Shown: in pieces, positions 7,909 through 15,877 of the stretch
Position numbering within the stretch: position 1 is the stretch's first letter
How the letters are laid out: each line of letters starts with the position of its first letter
Source: Desulfolutivibrio sulfodismutans DSM 3696
GTDB lineage: Bacteria > Desulfobacterota > Desulfovibrionia > Desulfovibrionales > Desulfovibrionaceae
Direction: 5' to 3'
Assembly: GCF_013376455.1 (NCBI RefSeq)
Contig: NZ_CP045504.1
Span: 3,245,001-3,309,000, forward strand
DNA: 64,000 nucleotides
The notes under the pieces: model-generated
Told to the model about the DNA's origin: nothing
The model's database searches: none
Seen by the model: only the letters and a program-made list of their open reading frames with translations
Program-made: the position numbers and the translations under genes

Positions 7909-8790
7909 CTAAAGCCCGAGCACCTGTTTGAGCTCGCCGATGCGGCGGCGGCCGATGGGCAGTTCGATGCGGGTTTTGCCTGCCGTGCGCAGCATGAAGT
8001 TGCCGCCGGGCAGCGAGGCGATCTCCGTGACCAGATCCAGGTTCACCAGGTATTTGCGGTGCACCCGGAAGAACCGGTGGGGCTTTAAGCGGTCCTCCAG
8101 CAGTTTCAGGCGGTAGGAGGTGAGAAATTTCTGGGTGGCCGTATGCACGAAGGAATAGTCCTCGTAGGCCTCCACGAAGATGATCTGGGTGTAGGGGATG
8201 AGGATGGTCCGGCCGTCCAGGGTGACCGGGAGCTTTTCGATGTCGCGCGGCCGCTTGAACTGGCTTAGGTCCCAGGCCTGCTTGAGGGCGGAGATGAAGC
8301 GGTCTTCCTCCTCTTCCTCCAGGGGCAGGCGCACGGTCTCCTCGTCATCGCCGCCTTCGTCGCCCGGCGGTTCGTCGGCCTTTTGCCAGGCCGATGGGGC
8401 GGAAATCTCCTGGAAGGCGGGCTTGAACCGGCTGAGGCGTTCGATGGTGCGTTCGAAGCGTTCCGCCGTGGCGGGCCACAGGAGGTAGTCGGCGGCCCCC
8501 AGCTCGAAGGCGGCAAAGGCGTGGGACTCGTCGGCGGCCAGGAAGACGAGCCCGGGACGCTGCTTGCGTGCGGCCAGGGTCCGGGCCAGGTCCAGGCCGG
8601 AGATGCCGCCGGGCAGGTCCACGCCCAAAAAGACGATGCCGTAGGGGATGGCGCGCAACAGTTCCCCGGCCTCGAAGGCGCTGACCGCCTCGCCCACCAC
8701 CCGGATGAAATCCACGCCGCCCAGGTATTCCCGGAGGGTGGACCGGGCCTGTGGGTCCGGGTGCACGAGCAGGGCGGCGATTTTTTCCAT
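7909..8790 (-). CDS. LytTR-family regulator with degenerate receiver domain
   Basis: Transcriptional regulator of the LytR/AlgR type, 293 residues. The N-terminal CheY-like domain (about 1-125) is degenerate: the usual phospho-Asp motif (LLDIxMP) reads FLG56VDLPGG, with Gly in place of Asp, and the acidic pair near the N terminus reads VHPDP. The linker (130-185) is acidic. The C-terminal LytTR DNA-binding domain (about 190-290) is well preserved (YTQIIFVEAYEDYSFVHT, FFRVHRKYLVNLDLV, LPIGRRRIGELK). It is the first gene of an operon with acetyl-CoA synthetase, 10 bases apart, so it probably regulates that operon, without classical phosphorylation. No partner histidine kinase is adjacent. Confidence 0.9.
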   Translation of the reverse strand: MEKIAALLVHPDPQARSTLREYLGGVDFIRVVGEAVSAFEAGELLRAIPYGIVFLGVDLPGGISGLDLARTLAARKQRPGLVFLAADESHAFAAFELGAADYLLWPATAERFERTIERLSRFKPAFQEISAPSAWQKADEPPGDEGGDDEETVRLPLEEEEEDRFISALKQAWDLSQFKRPRDIEKLPVTLDGRTILIPYTQIIFVEAYEDYSFVHTATQKFLTSYRLKLLEDRLKPHRFFRVHRKYLVNLDLVTEIASLPGGNFMLRTAGKTRIELPIGRRRIGELKQVLGL

Positions 8791-9049
8791 GACGATCCGG
8801 GTTGGGGTCGCGGGGCCGGGCGCGGGGCTCCGTCGGGACGGAGAGGCCGCTTTGGGTTGCTATCACGCCTGCGGCGGGCTTGCAAAGCCTGGAGGCATGT
8901 TCTCGTTCCGGATGTCTGGGGGTAGGGGAGAGGGTGTGGGGTTTGTCGCGATAGCCATCTTGAAGAGCCTCATCCTTCCCGTTCGGGGATTCCAAAGCGG
9001 ACGCGTCCCCTTTGGCCGCCGGAGGCTTTCCCCCCTGCCCCCTCCCCCG

Positions 9050-9502
9050 TCACCCCTTGGCGTGCCGGGTCAGAAAGATATCGAGCTGGTTGGCGAAGGC
9101 CTCCTTGTCCTTGTTGCCAAGCGGCGGCGGCCCGCCGGTCGCGACTCCTGCGCCGCGCAGCTCGTAGAGCAGGTTGCGCATGGTCAGCCGCCCCTGGATG
9201 TTGTCTGTGGTATAGAGTTCCCCCCGGGGGTTCAGGGCATGGGCGCCCTTTTCGATGACCAGCGCGGCCAGCGGGATGTCCGCCGTGATCACCAGATCGC
9301 CTTGCGCCACGCGCTCCACGATGGCCGCATCCACCACGTCGAAGCCCTGGCCCACCCGGATGGCGTCTATGTACGGCGACGGCGGGGTGTACAGGGTCTT
9401 GTTGGCCACCAGGGTCAGGCCGAGGCGCAGGCGCATGGCGGCGCGAAACAGGATTTCCTTGATGGCCGTGGGCAGGGCGTCGGCATCGGCATAGATGTGC
9501 AT
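9050..9502 (-). CDS. UPF0178 (YaiI/YqxD) family protein
   Basis: Conserved cytoplasmic protein of the YaiI/YqxD/UPF0178 family, related in fold to PIN/NYN nucleases; its biochemical role is not established. The 150-residue product has the family hallmarks: N-terminal IYADADALP (acidic residues of the putative metal site), [24 protein letters not shown] and [13 protein letters not shown]. The ATG at 9502 was chosen over an upstream in-frame start because the conserved domain begins there ([11 protein letters not shown]). It is transcribed alone, between non-coding gaps of about 260 and 155 bases. Typical length for the family. Confidence 0.9.
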   Translation of the reverse strand: MHIYADADALPTAIKEILFRAAMRLRLGLTLVANKTLYTPPSPYIDAIRVGQGFDVVDAAIVERVAQGDLVITADIPLAALVIEKGAHALNPRGELYTTDNIQGRLTMRNLLYELRGAGVATGGPPPLGNKDKEAFANQLDIFLTRHAKG

Positions 9503-9658
9503 GGGATTCCTTGGGCGTTTTTTCGAAGCGGAAAAAGGGCCTGGCATGGCCTGTGAGAAGCGGCGGCTTGGGGCTTAAGGATGCACCCCCCGGGCGTGCG
9601 GCGGCGGCCCTGCCGGACCCCGGCGGGAAGGCCGAAGGAAATCCGGGAAAAGCAGGCG

Positions 9659-10813
9659 TCAGCGGCGATCAAGCTCCAATTTCAGCATCGCGTCCCCGTC
9701 CTTTTTCCCGGCCGCGCGGCGCACGGCGTCGATGATCCCCACCGCCGTGGCCCGGTCGGCGGCACTCAAGGACACCGTCTCCTCGCTGATGCGCCCGGCC
9801 AGGAGCAGCCGCCCCAGAGAACTGGCGAAACTCAGCATGCCGTGGGCCTTGCCCTGGGCCACGACCTCGGAAAACGTAGCCTCGTCGGTCTCGCCATGCA
9901 CGATCATCTCCCGCACCCGCAGGGTGGGGGCCATGACCTCGAAGACCGCCGTGCGTGAGCCGTCCAGGGTGGGAACCAGCCGCTGGGCCACGGCCAGGCG
10001 CAGGCAGCCCGCCAGGGCGGCCCGGGCCGAGCGTTCCTCCGAGGGGTCGAACAGTCCGGCCAGCCGGGAAACCATGCCCCCGCAGTCCGTGGCGTGCACC
10101 GTGCAAAAGACCAGATGGCCGGTCTCGGCGGCCCGCAGCGCGGCCTCGGCCGTTTCCCGGTCGCGGATCTCGCCCACCAGGATCACCTGCGGGGCCTGGC
10201 GCATGGCTGCCCGCAGGCCGCTGGCGAAGTCCTGGAAATCCGGCCCCAGCTCCCGCTGGGAGACAAGGGCCCGCTTGGGCGGATGCAGGTATTCCACCGG
10301 GTCTTCCAGGGTGACCACATGCACCGCCCGGGTCTGGTTCACCACGTCGATCAGCGCGGCCAGGGTGGTGGATTTCCCGGAACCCGTGGACCCCGCCACG
10401 GCCACCAGCCCGTCCCGGGCCGCGGCCGCCTCGGTCAAAAGCGGCGGCAGCCCCAGCGCGGCGGCCGTGGGAATGGCGTCCGGAAGGCGGCGAAACACCA
10501 TGGCCGTGGCCCCCAGGCGCAAAAACACGTTGGCCCGCAGGCGCGTTCCCGACGGCAGGGCCAGGGCCAGGTCGGCCGAGCCGGTGGCGGCGTGGTCGGC
10601 CTTGGCGTGGGGTTTTTGCTCCAGAAGCGCCCGGGCCATGGCCGCCGTGTCGGCCTCGGTCAGCATGGCCGGAAGGCCTGCTGTCACGGGGATCAGCGCG
10701 CCCGCCACCGAGGCCATGACCGGACTTCCCGGCGACAGCAGGAGGTCCGAGGCCCCGGGGGCCTGCGCAAGGGCCGCGCCCAGAAGGTTTTCCAGAAAAT
10801 GCAGGTCCATCAT
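9659..10813 (-). CDS. PilT/PilU-like type IV pilus retraction ATPase (second copy)
   Basis: Hexameric secretion-type ATPase at the inner-membrane base of the pilus that probably drives or modulates pilus retraction. About 384 residues. The core motifs are present: Walker A GSTGSGKST, Asp box VVTLEDPVEYLH, Walker B ILVGEIRD and His box GHLVFCTVHA. It lacks the AIRNLIRE motif needed for retraction by canonical PilT (the region reads APTLRVREMIV), so it is more PilU-like. Start ATG 10813 follows GAGG; a second ATG is adjacent. It lies downstream of the canonical pilT with a 190-base gap and faces away from the assembly genes. The C-terminal residues beyond the ATPase core are Lys/Arg rich. Confidence 0.85.
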   Translation of the reverse strand: MMDLHFLENLLGAALAQAPGASDLLLSPGSPVMASVAGALIPVTAGLPAMLTEADTAAMARALLEQKPHAKADHAATGSADLALALPSGTRLRANVFLRLGATAMVFRRLPDAIPTAAALGLPPLLTEAAAARDGLVAVAGSTGSGKSTTLAALIDVVNQTRAVHVVTLEDPVEYLHPPKRALVSQRELGPDFQDFASGLRAAMRQAPQVILVGEIRDRETAEAALRAAETGHLVFCTVHATDCGGMVSRLAGLFDPSEERSARAALAGCLRLAVAQRLVPTLDGSRTAVFEVMAPTLRVREMIVHGETDEATFSEVVAQGKAHGMLSFASSLGRLLLAGRISEETVSLSAADRATAVGIIDAVRRAAGKKDGDAMLKLELDRR

Positions 10814-11003
10814 GGTTTGCCTCGGTGGCGGGCGGTCGCCACGCCATGCTCGGCGGGACGCCATGTCCTGGTGTCGTGTTCTCGAAATCCGCAGGCCTGA
10901 GTCGTACGCAAAGCATTCATGATAATGCCGTCAAACCGTTCCGGCGTTTTTTTATGAGATGCGCCGCCGCTGGTTGCATGGCGAACCGGACGCGCCCGCC
11001 CGC

Positions 11004-12092
11004 TCATTTCCCGGCCTCCGGGTCCGGCAGGGCGTCCGGCGGCAGAAACGGGCGCAGCCGTTCGGGATTTAAGGCCTTGGCGGCCGCCTCGCGCGGATCG
11101 ACCAGGCCGTTTTTCACCAGTTCGATGAGGGAGTCCTCCATGGTGCGCATCCCGAATTTCTTGCCCGTCTCCATGGCGCCTGGAATCTGGTGGATCTTGC
11201 TTTCCCGGATGAGGTTTCGGATCGCCGGGGTGGCGATGAGGATCTCCAGGGCGGCGATCCGGCCGGGCCGGTCGGCGCGGCGCACCAGCGTCTGGGAGAC
11301 CACGGCCCGCAGCGACTCGGACAGGGCGGCCCGGATCTGGGCCTGGCGCTCTCCCGGGAAGGCGTCGATGATTCGGTCCACGGTTTTCGGGGCGGACATG
11401 GTGTGCAGGGTGGACAGGACCAGATGGCCGGTCTCGGCGGCCTCCAGGGCCAGTTCGATGGTCTCCAGGTCGCGCATCTCCCCCACCAGGATGATGTCCG
11501 GATCTTCCCGCAAGGCGCCGCGCAGGGCCTTTTGGAAGCTTGCGCTGTCGCGGCCGATCTCGCGCTGGTTGATGAGGCATCCGGCGGATTCATGCACGAA
11601 TTCGATGGGGTCTTCGATGGTCAGGATGTGGTCCCGGCGGTTCACGTTGGCGTGTCCGAGCATGGCCGCCAGCGTGGTGGACTTTCCCGAACCCGTGGGG
11701 CCCGTGACCAGGACCAGCCCCTTTTGCAGCATGGCCAGTTCCGCAAGCAGCGGCGGGAGCCCCAGGTCGTCCAGGCTGGCCACGCGGTTTGGAATCTCCC
11801 GGAAGGCGGCGGCCATGCCGCGTTGCTGCATGAAGTAGTTGACCCGGTAGCGGGCCAGCCCCGGGGCCTCGTGGGCGAAATCGATATCCCCGATCTCCTC
11901 GAACAGCTTGATTTTTCGCTCCGGGGTGATCTCGTAGAGGAGCTTGCGCAGGCTGTCGGGATCGAAGGCGGGATATTTCACCCGTTCAAGGACCCCGTTG
12001 AGGCGGATGATGGGTTGCGAGCCGCTGGACAGGTGCAGATCCGATGCCCCCATCTCGTGCATCATTTTGAAAAAGGCGTCGATCTGGGCCAT
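11004..12092 (-). CDS. pilT: PilT twitching-motility retraction ATPase
   Basis: Cytoplasmic hexameric ATPase that depolymerises type IV pili, giving twitching and retraction force. About 362 residues, usual for PilT. Seen: N-terminal PAS-like part with ASDLHLSSGS, Walker A GPTGSGKST, Asp box LTIEDPIEFVH, Walker B ILVGEMRD, His box GHLVLSTLHT and the retraction-specific TPAIRNLIRE. The ATG at 12092 is preceded by GGAGG at good spacing. It is divergent from the pilus assembly operon, with a 480-base control region between them containing two palindromes and a -24/-12 promoter candidate for the other direction. Identity is secure. Confidence 0.95.
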   Translation of the reverse strand: MAQIDAFFKMMHEMGASDLHLSSGSQPIIRLNGVLERVKYPAFDPDSLRKLLYEITPERKIKLFEEIGDIDFAHEAPGLARYRVNYFMQQRGMAAAFREIPNRVASLDDLGLPPLLAELAMLQKGLVLVTGPTGSGKSTTLAAMLGHANVNRRDHILTIEDPIEFVHESAGCLINQREIGRDSASFQKALRGALREDPDIILVGEMRDLETIELALEAAETGHLVLSTLHTMSAPKTVDRIIDAFPGERQAQIRAALSESLRAVVSQTLVRRADRPGRIAALEILIATPAIRNLIRESKIHQIPGAMETGKKFGMRTMEDSLIELVKNGLVDPREAAAKALNPERLRPFLPPDALPDPEAGK

Positions 12093-12220
12093 GCCGGGCC
12101 TCCGAAGGTGGCAGTGTTGGCGGGCGCGTTCCGGGCGGCCCGTGTGCAGCGCCGCAAGGCTACCAGAAAGACGGGGCGACATGGAAGACGCCGCATGGGT
12201 ACGCCCCGGCTGGTATGTGT

Positions 12221-12316
12221 TTTCAATAAAGTGAAACGTGAACCCCCGAAAGACCCTGCCGCAGGTGGCCGGGCCGAGCTCCCCGGAACGGGGGGGATGA
12301 TTTCAACAATATGAAA
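12221..12316. promoter_or_regulatory. Two copies of the palindrome TTTCA-N6-TGAAA
   Basis: Copies at 12221-12236 and 12301-12316, start to start exactly 80 bases apart, in the divergent pilT / pilus-operon control region. The second has six-base arms. They lie about 60 and 140 bases upstream of the -24/-12 element at 12355, where enhancer-binding activators of RpoN promoters usually bind. The regulator is unknown. Confidence 0.5.
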
Positions 12317-12354
12317 TGATGTGCTTTTTTTGATATGCAAAAAGAGCGCATCCC

Positions 12355-12370
12355 TGGCACGGCTTTTGAA
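12355..12370 (+). promoter_or_regulatory. Sigma54 (-24/-12) promoter candidate for the pilus assembly operon
   Basis: TGGCACGGCTTTTGAA matches TGGCACR-N4-TTGCA at every fixed position except the C of the -12 GC, here A. It is about 200 bases upstream of the first assembly gene. The -12 mismatch hits the most conserved dinucleotide, so strength is uncertain. Confidence 0.4.
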
Positions 12371-12573
12371 AAAGTCTTATCGGCGAGGCAGGGGAGTCAG
12401 ATGCGGACGGACAGTCCGTCATCCGGAATCAGACGTTCAGATATCTTTCCTCCCTCAGTGCACGTGCCGATACGGACGGCGAATCCGGGGAACCCGGGAC
12501 TTGATTTACGATTTTTTCGCTTTTCCGAGAAAGGCGAAATGGGCAAACGGCGAACGGACCTGGGTCCTGGACG
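12371..12573. other. Leader between promoter candidate and first pilus gene
   Basis: Non-coding leader of about 200 bases on the plus strand. No convincing RNA structure or RBS close to the annotated ATG at 12574 is visible; later in-frame starts (GTG 12604, ATG 12649) are alternatives for the downstream gene. Confidence 0.35.
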
Positions 12574-14751
12574 ATGGGACACGGAGTCGAGACGGGGTAC
12601 AGCGTGCGGAAAGGACAGACTCCCACCTCCAGCGAAAAGCTTCTGCGCATGATTCGCGGCGCAGGGGTCACGGCCGCCGCAGGCCGGGACGAGGCCAAGT
12701 CCCGGGCCGTGGCGGCGGACACGCCGCGCGTTCGTTCCGGGGGCTTTTTGCCGTTTTGGCGTTCCCGGGTCGTGGTCGGCGTGGATGTGAGCCGCCGGGG
12801 CGTGGCCGTCGCCGCCATCCGCGGCCGGGACGGCGAGTTCGAGGTGTTGGCCCTGGAGAAGGCGGACATCGATCCCTCCCTGTCCTTTGATTCCGATGAA
12901 TTTTCGCGCATCTTAGGCGCGGTGGTCTCCCGGGCCTGCCTGCGCATTCCCCATCCCGAGATTTGGTGCGCCCTGTCGTCGTCCCAGGCTGATCTGCGGC
13001 TTGTGGGCGTGCCCAAGGTGCCGTCGTCCCAGCGGGACAACGCCGTGTTCTGGACGGCCCGCAAGGAACTGTCGTTTGACGAAAAAAACGTGATCTTCGA
13101 TTACGAGGACCGGGGCGAGATGGTGGAGAAGGGTGCGGTCAAAGCCGCCGTCTTCGCCCACACCATCCCCCGCGAGGTCGTGGCCAGGCGCAAGGTGGCG
13201 TTTGAGCGGGCCGGGTATGCCCTGACGGGCATGACGCTGACGGCCTTTGCGGACCAGAACGTGTTCCGATCCGGCTGCCTGCCGCCGCCTCCCGGCGGCG
13301 CGGCCACGCTGCATGTGGGGGACAACTGGTCGCGGCTGGAGATTTACCGGGACGGAAATCTGGTGTTCACCCGGGGCATCAAGGCGGCCATGACCGCCCT
13401 GGCCGGGGCAGTCCTGGAAGGGCTTGCCGAGACGGCGGCCCCTGCGCCCAGTCCGGTTTTCGAATCCCCGACGGCCCCGACGGCCCCGCCGACCTTGGCG
13501 ACGCCCCTGGGGTATGAGGGGGTCGGCGAGCTGGTGCTTGACCTTGACGGCGATGGCGCAGGGCTGCCGGATGCCGGGGAGCCGAGGCTTTTGACCCTCG
13601 ACCTGTCCGGAGCATCGGCAGCCTCCGAACCGCTGTCGCCGCCTCAGTCGGTCCCGGCGGATGCGGATGAGGCTGGCGCTGAGCCGCCTGTCGCCGATTC
13701 CGCCGACGGGATGGACGAGGAAGACGCCCGGGACGTGCTCATGACCCTGGTAGAGGGAAGCCCGGGTGTTGCGCCGGGTCGGCCCGGACATGGGCTGTCC
13801 GCCGAGGAGGTCATGGATCTGGCCGATCCCGCCCTGTCGCGGCTGGCCCGCCAGGTGGAGATGACGCTCAAGCATTATCGCGAGACCCTGGGCAACGATC
13901 CCGTGGGCGCGCTGTATGTGTCCGGTCCCCTGGCGGCCGCTCCGCCCTTTCTGGAGTACCTGGAAGGGCATCTGGGCATCCCCTGCGAGCCCTTCGACCC
14001 CCTTGGTGCAGCCGGGGTCAAAGCCTCCGGCGAGTCCCCCGATCCCCAGGCCATGACCCTGGCCGGGCGGTGCGCGTTCCAGCAGGCCCTGGGCGTGGCC
14101 CTGTCCCGGCCGCGCATGACCCCCAATCTTTTCGTCACCTACAAGGAACGCCGCGAGGCCCGGCGGGTGACCCTGGTGAACCAGGCCACCCTGGCCGTGT
14201 TCTGCCTGATCCTGGCCTTGATGGCTGGATTTTCGGTGTTTGAGTCGGGCCGCAACCGGGCCCGGGCCGAGGAGCTGGCGCGGATCTCCAAACAGATCGG
14301 GGACCAGGGGGTCATGGTGGATACGGCCCTTTTGAACAAGGCCGCCCAGGAAGCCACCAAAACCCAGGAGGCCATCCGGGCCTTTGCCGCAAGAAATCTG
14401 GGCCTCGGGGCCATCAGCGAACTGACCGCCCTGACCCCGCCGCAGGTCAAGCTTGTGAGCCTGACCGTGGACATGGGGCCTCCGGTGCGCCAGACCGCAC
14501 CGCCTCCGGGGGCTGCCGGAAAGGCCGCCCAGGCGGCCAAGCCTGCGGTCAAGTACATCAAAAAAATCATCATCGACGGTGTGGTGGAAGGGGACAGCCA
14601 GCTTTTCGAGTCCGTATTGGCCGGATATCTGGTGAACCTGCAAAACTCCCCGCTTATCGGGGATTCGACGGTGAGCAAGCGCGACGTGGAAACCATCGGC
14701 GGCGTCCAGGCGCTGCATTTCGTGGTTTCCCTGGCGTTGGCCGGACAATGA
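12574..14751 (+). CDS. PilM-PilN (MshI-like) fusion, pilus assembly platform
   Basis: Inner-membrane alignment component of the type IV pilus machine. The 725-residue protein joins an actin-fold PilM/MshI-like cytoplasmic part (about 65-275, starting VVVGVDVSRRGVAVAAIR, with AVFWTARKELSFDEKNVIFDY) to a long acidic Pro/Ala linker (about 285-400), a further PilM-like segment, and a PilN-like part with one transmembrane helix (about 535-555, VFCLILALMAGFSVF) followed by a coiled coil and periplasmic domain. PilM and PilN are separate in most systems, so this is a fusion or a long GspL-like form. The RBS near ATG 12574 is poor; GTG 12604 is an alternative. First gene of the rightward operon; 16 bases precede the next. 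Confidence 0.8.
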   Translation: MGHGVETGYSVRKGQTPTSSEKLLRMIRGAGVTAAAGRDEAKSRAVAADTPRVRSGGFLPFWRSRVVVGVDVSRRGVAVAAIRGRDGEFEVLALEKADIDPSLSFDSDEFSRILGAVVSRACLRIPHPEIWCALSSSQADLRLVGVPKVPSSQRDNAVFWTARKELSFDEKNVIFDYEDRGEMVEKGAVKAAVFAHTIPREVVARRKVAFERAGYALTGMTLTAFADQNVFRSGCLPPPPGGAATLHVGDNWSRLEIYRDGNLVFTRGIKAAMTALAGAVLEGLAETAAPAPSPVFESPTAPTAPPTLATPLGYEGVGELVLDLDGDGAGLPDAGEPRLLTLDLSGASAASEPLSPPQSVPADADEAGAEPPVADSADGMDEEDARDVLMTLVEGSPGVAPGRPGHGLSAEEVMDLADPALSRLARQVEMTLKHYRETLGNDPVGALYVSGPLAAAPPFLEYLEGHLGIPCEPFDPLGAAGVKASGESPDPQAMTLAGRCAFQQALGVALSRPRMTPNLFVTYKERREARRVTLVNQATLAVFCLILALMAGFSVFESGRNRARAEELARISKQIGDQGVMVDTALLNKAAQEATKTQEAIRAFAARNLGLGAISELTALTPPQVKLVSLTVDMGPPVRQTAPPPGAAGKAAQAAKPAVKYIKKIIIDGVVEGDSQLFESVLAGYLVNLQNSPLIGDSTVSKRDVETIGGVQALHFVVSLALAGQ

Positions 14752-14767
14752 AAGAGGAAGGCCGGAC

Positions 14768-15310
14768 ATGAACCCGCTGGGCATCGCCACTACCAAACTC
14801 CCGACCAGATCCATCATGGGCATGGTCGTGTTGTTCGTGAGCCTGATCGTTTTCGGGTCCGTGTTTGTCTATCCGGTGTTGCGCGCCTCTGCCCGCCTGG
14901 GCGGGGAGATTGCCCGGGAAAAGGCCCGGCTTGAGGAGCAGCAGGCCCTGATCGGCTTCTATACGGAATTTAAGAAGCTCGTGGACCAGGGGATGGCCGA
15001 AAACCTGCCCCCGGCCAAAGCCGTGCCCCTGCCCCTGTCCCGGGTGTCGGGCGTGTCGGGACTTTTCGAGACCTGCGCGGCCGCATCGGGCATCGAGGCC
15101 GTCTCCATCACCCCCGACCCCGATTCCCTGGCCAGGGGCGCCAAAAGCCTGTCCGTGCGGGTGACGCTTCGGGGCGAACCCGAAAAATTCAGGGATTTTT
15201 TGGTGGAGATGGGGCGGCTGGCGTCCCTGGAAACTGTTGAAAATATCCGCATCCAACGTGTTTCCGAGGGCTTCGACTATCAGGTCGTGGCCTGGCTGGC
15301 CCTGGAGTAA
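14768..15310 (+). CDS. PilO (MshJ-like) pilus assembly protein
   Basis: Predicted bitopic inner-membrane protein of the PilO/MshJ/GspM group, which pairs with PilN to form the alignment subcomplex. 180 residues: short cytoplasmic tail, one transmembrane helix (about 17-38), a coiled-coil (ARLGGEIAREKARLEEQQALI, about 42-62) and a periplasmic ferredoxin-like domain ending VVAWLALE. RBS GAGGAAGG lies upstream of ATG 14768. It sits 16 bases after the PilM-PilN fusion and about 30 before the PilP-like gene, matching the M-N-O-P-Q order of pilus operons. Sequence conservation in this family is low; the call rests on topology and order. Confidence 0.75.
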   Translation: MNPLGIATTKLPTRSIMGMVVLFVSLIVFGSVFVYPVLRASARLGGEIAREKARLEEQQALIGFYTEFKKLVDQGMAENLPPAKAVPLPLSRVSGVSGLFETCAAASGIEAVSITPDPDSLARGAKSLSVRVTLRGEPEKFRDFLVEMGRLASLETVENIRIQRVSEGFDYQVVAWLALE

Positions 15311-15343
15311 CGCCATGAGCACGAAGCAGGCGGGGATGTGGCG

Positions 15344-15835
15344 ATGACCAAACGGGAGAAGATGCTGCTCGGGATCATGGGCGCGGCGGTGATCGTCGGG
15401 GGGGCCCTGTTCACCATGACCGGCGGCGGGCGCGGCGGCCTGACGAAGGGCCCGGACAAGCTCGTGACCCAGGCCAGGACCAATGCCGAGGCCCAGGCCA
15501 AGGCGGTCAAAACCGCCGGGGCCAACCCCATGGAGGCCCATGTGGCGGACATGGCCCTGCGGCCATGGAACACAAAGGTTTTTTACGAAAAGTCCCTGGA
15601 CATCAAAAGCGATGCCGCGCGCGACGCGTCCATGCCGATGTACTCCGGATATGTAGAAGTGGGCGCGCTACGCCTGGCGATCATAGACGGTTACGAATAC
15701 CGCGAGGGCGACGAACTGGAGACCGGGGGCTTTTTAGTCGAGCGGATCACCCCGCCGCAGGTGACCTTGCGCGGCGTCGACAACGGAAAATTCGTGCAGC
15801 TGCCGTACCAGGATCCGAGCTTTTTCGCCCAATGA
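15344..15835 (+). CDS. PilP/MshK-like pilus assembly protein
   Basis: Predicted periplasmic link between the inner-membrane alignment complex and the secretin. 163 residues from ATG 15344 (a GTG two codons earlier is possible). It has one N-terminal hydrophobic segment (LLGIMGAAVIVGGALF), a flexible Ala/Lys linker, and a small C-terminal beta domain of the PilP/GspC homology-region type (SGYVEVGALRLAIIDGYEYREGDEL, then ITPPQVTLRGVDNGKFVQLPY). It is membrane-anchored rather than lipidated, unlike many PilP proteins. Position between PilO and the secretin supports the call, as does the repeated small beta domain. Confidence 0.7.
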   Translation: MTKREKMLLGIMGAAVIVGGALFTMTGGGRGGLTKGPDKLVTQARTNAEAQAKAVKTAGANPMEAHVADMALRPWNTKVFYEKSLDIKSDAARDASMPMYSGYVEVGALRLAIIDGYEYREGDELETGGFLVERITPPQVTLRGVDNGKFVQLPYQDPSFFAQ

Positions 15836-15877
15836 GCTGAAACTCGCAGCCCCAGGGCCGCGAACCGGGAGACGACG

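Noticed and set aside
9503-9658. Possible small gene between UPF0178 and the second PilT-like gene
   Set aside because: No frame with RBS and start codon that looks coding.
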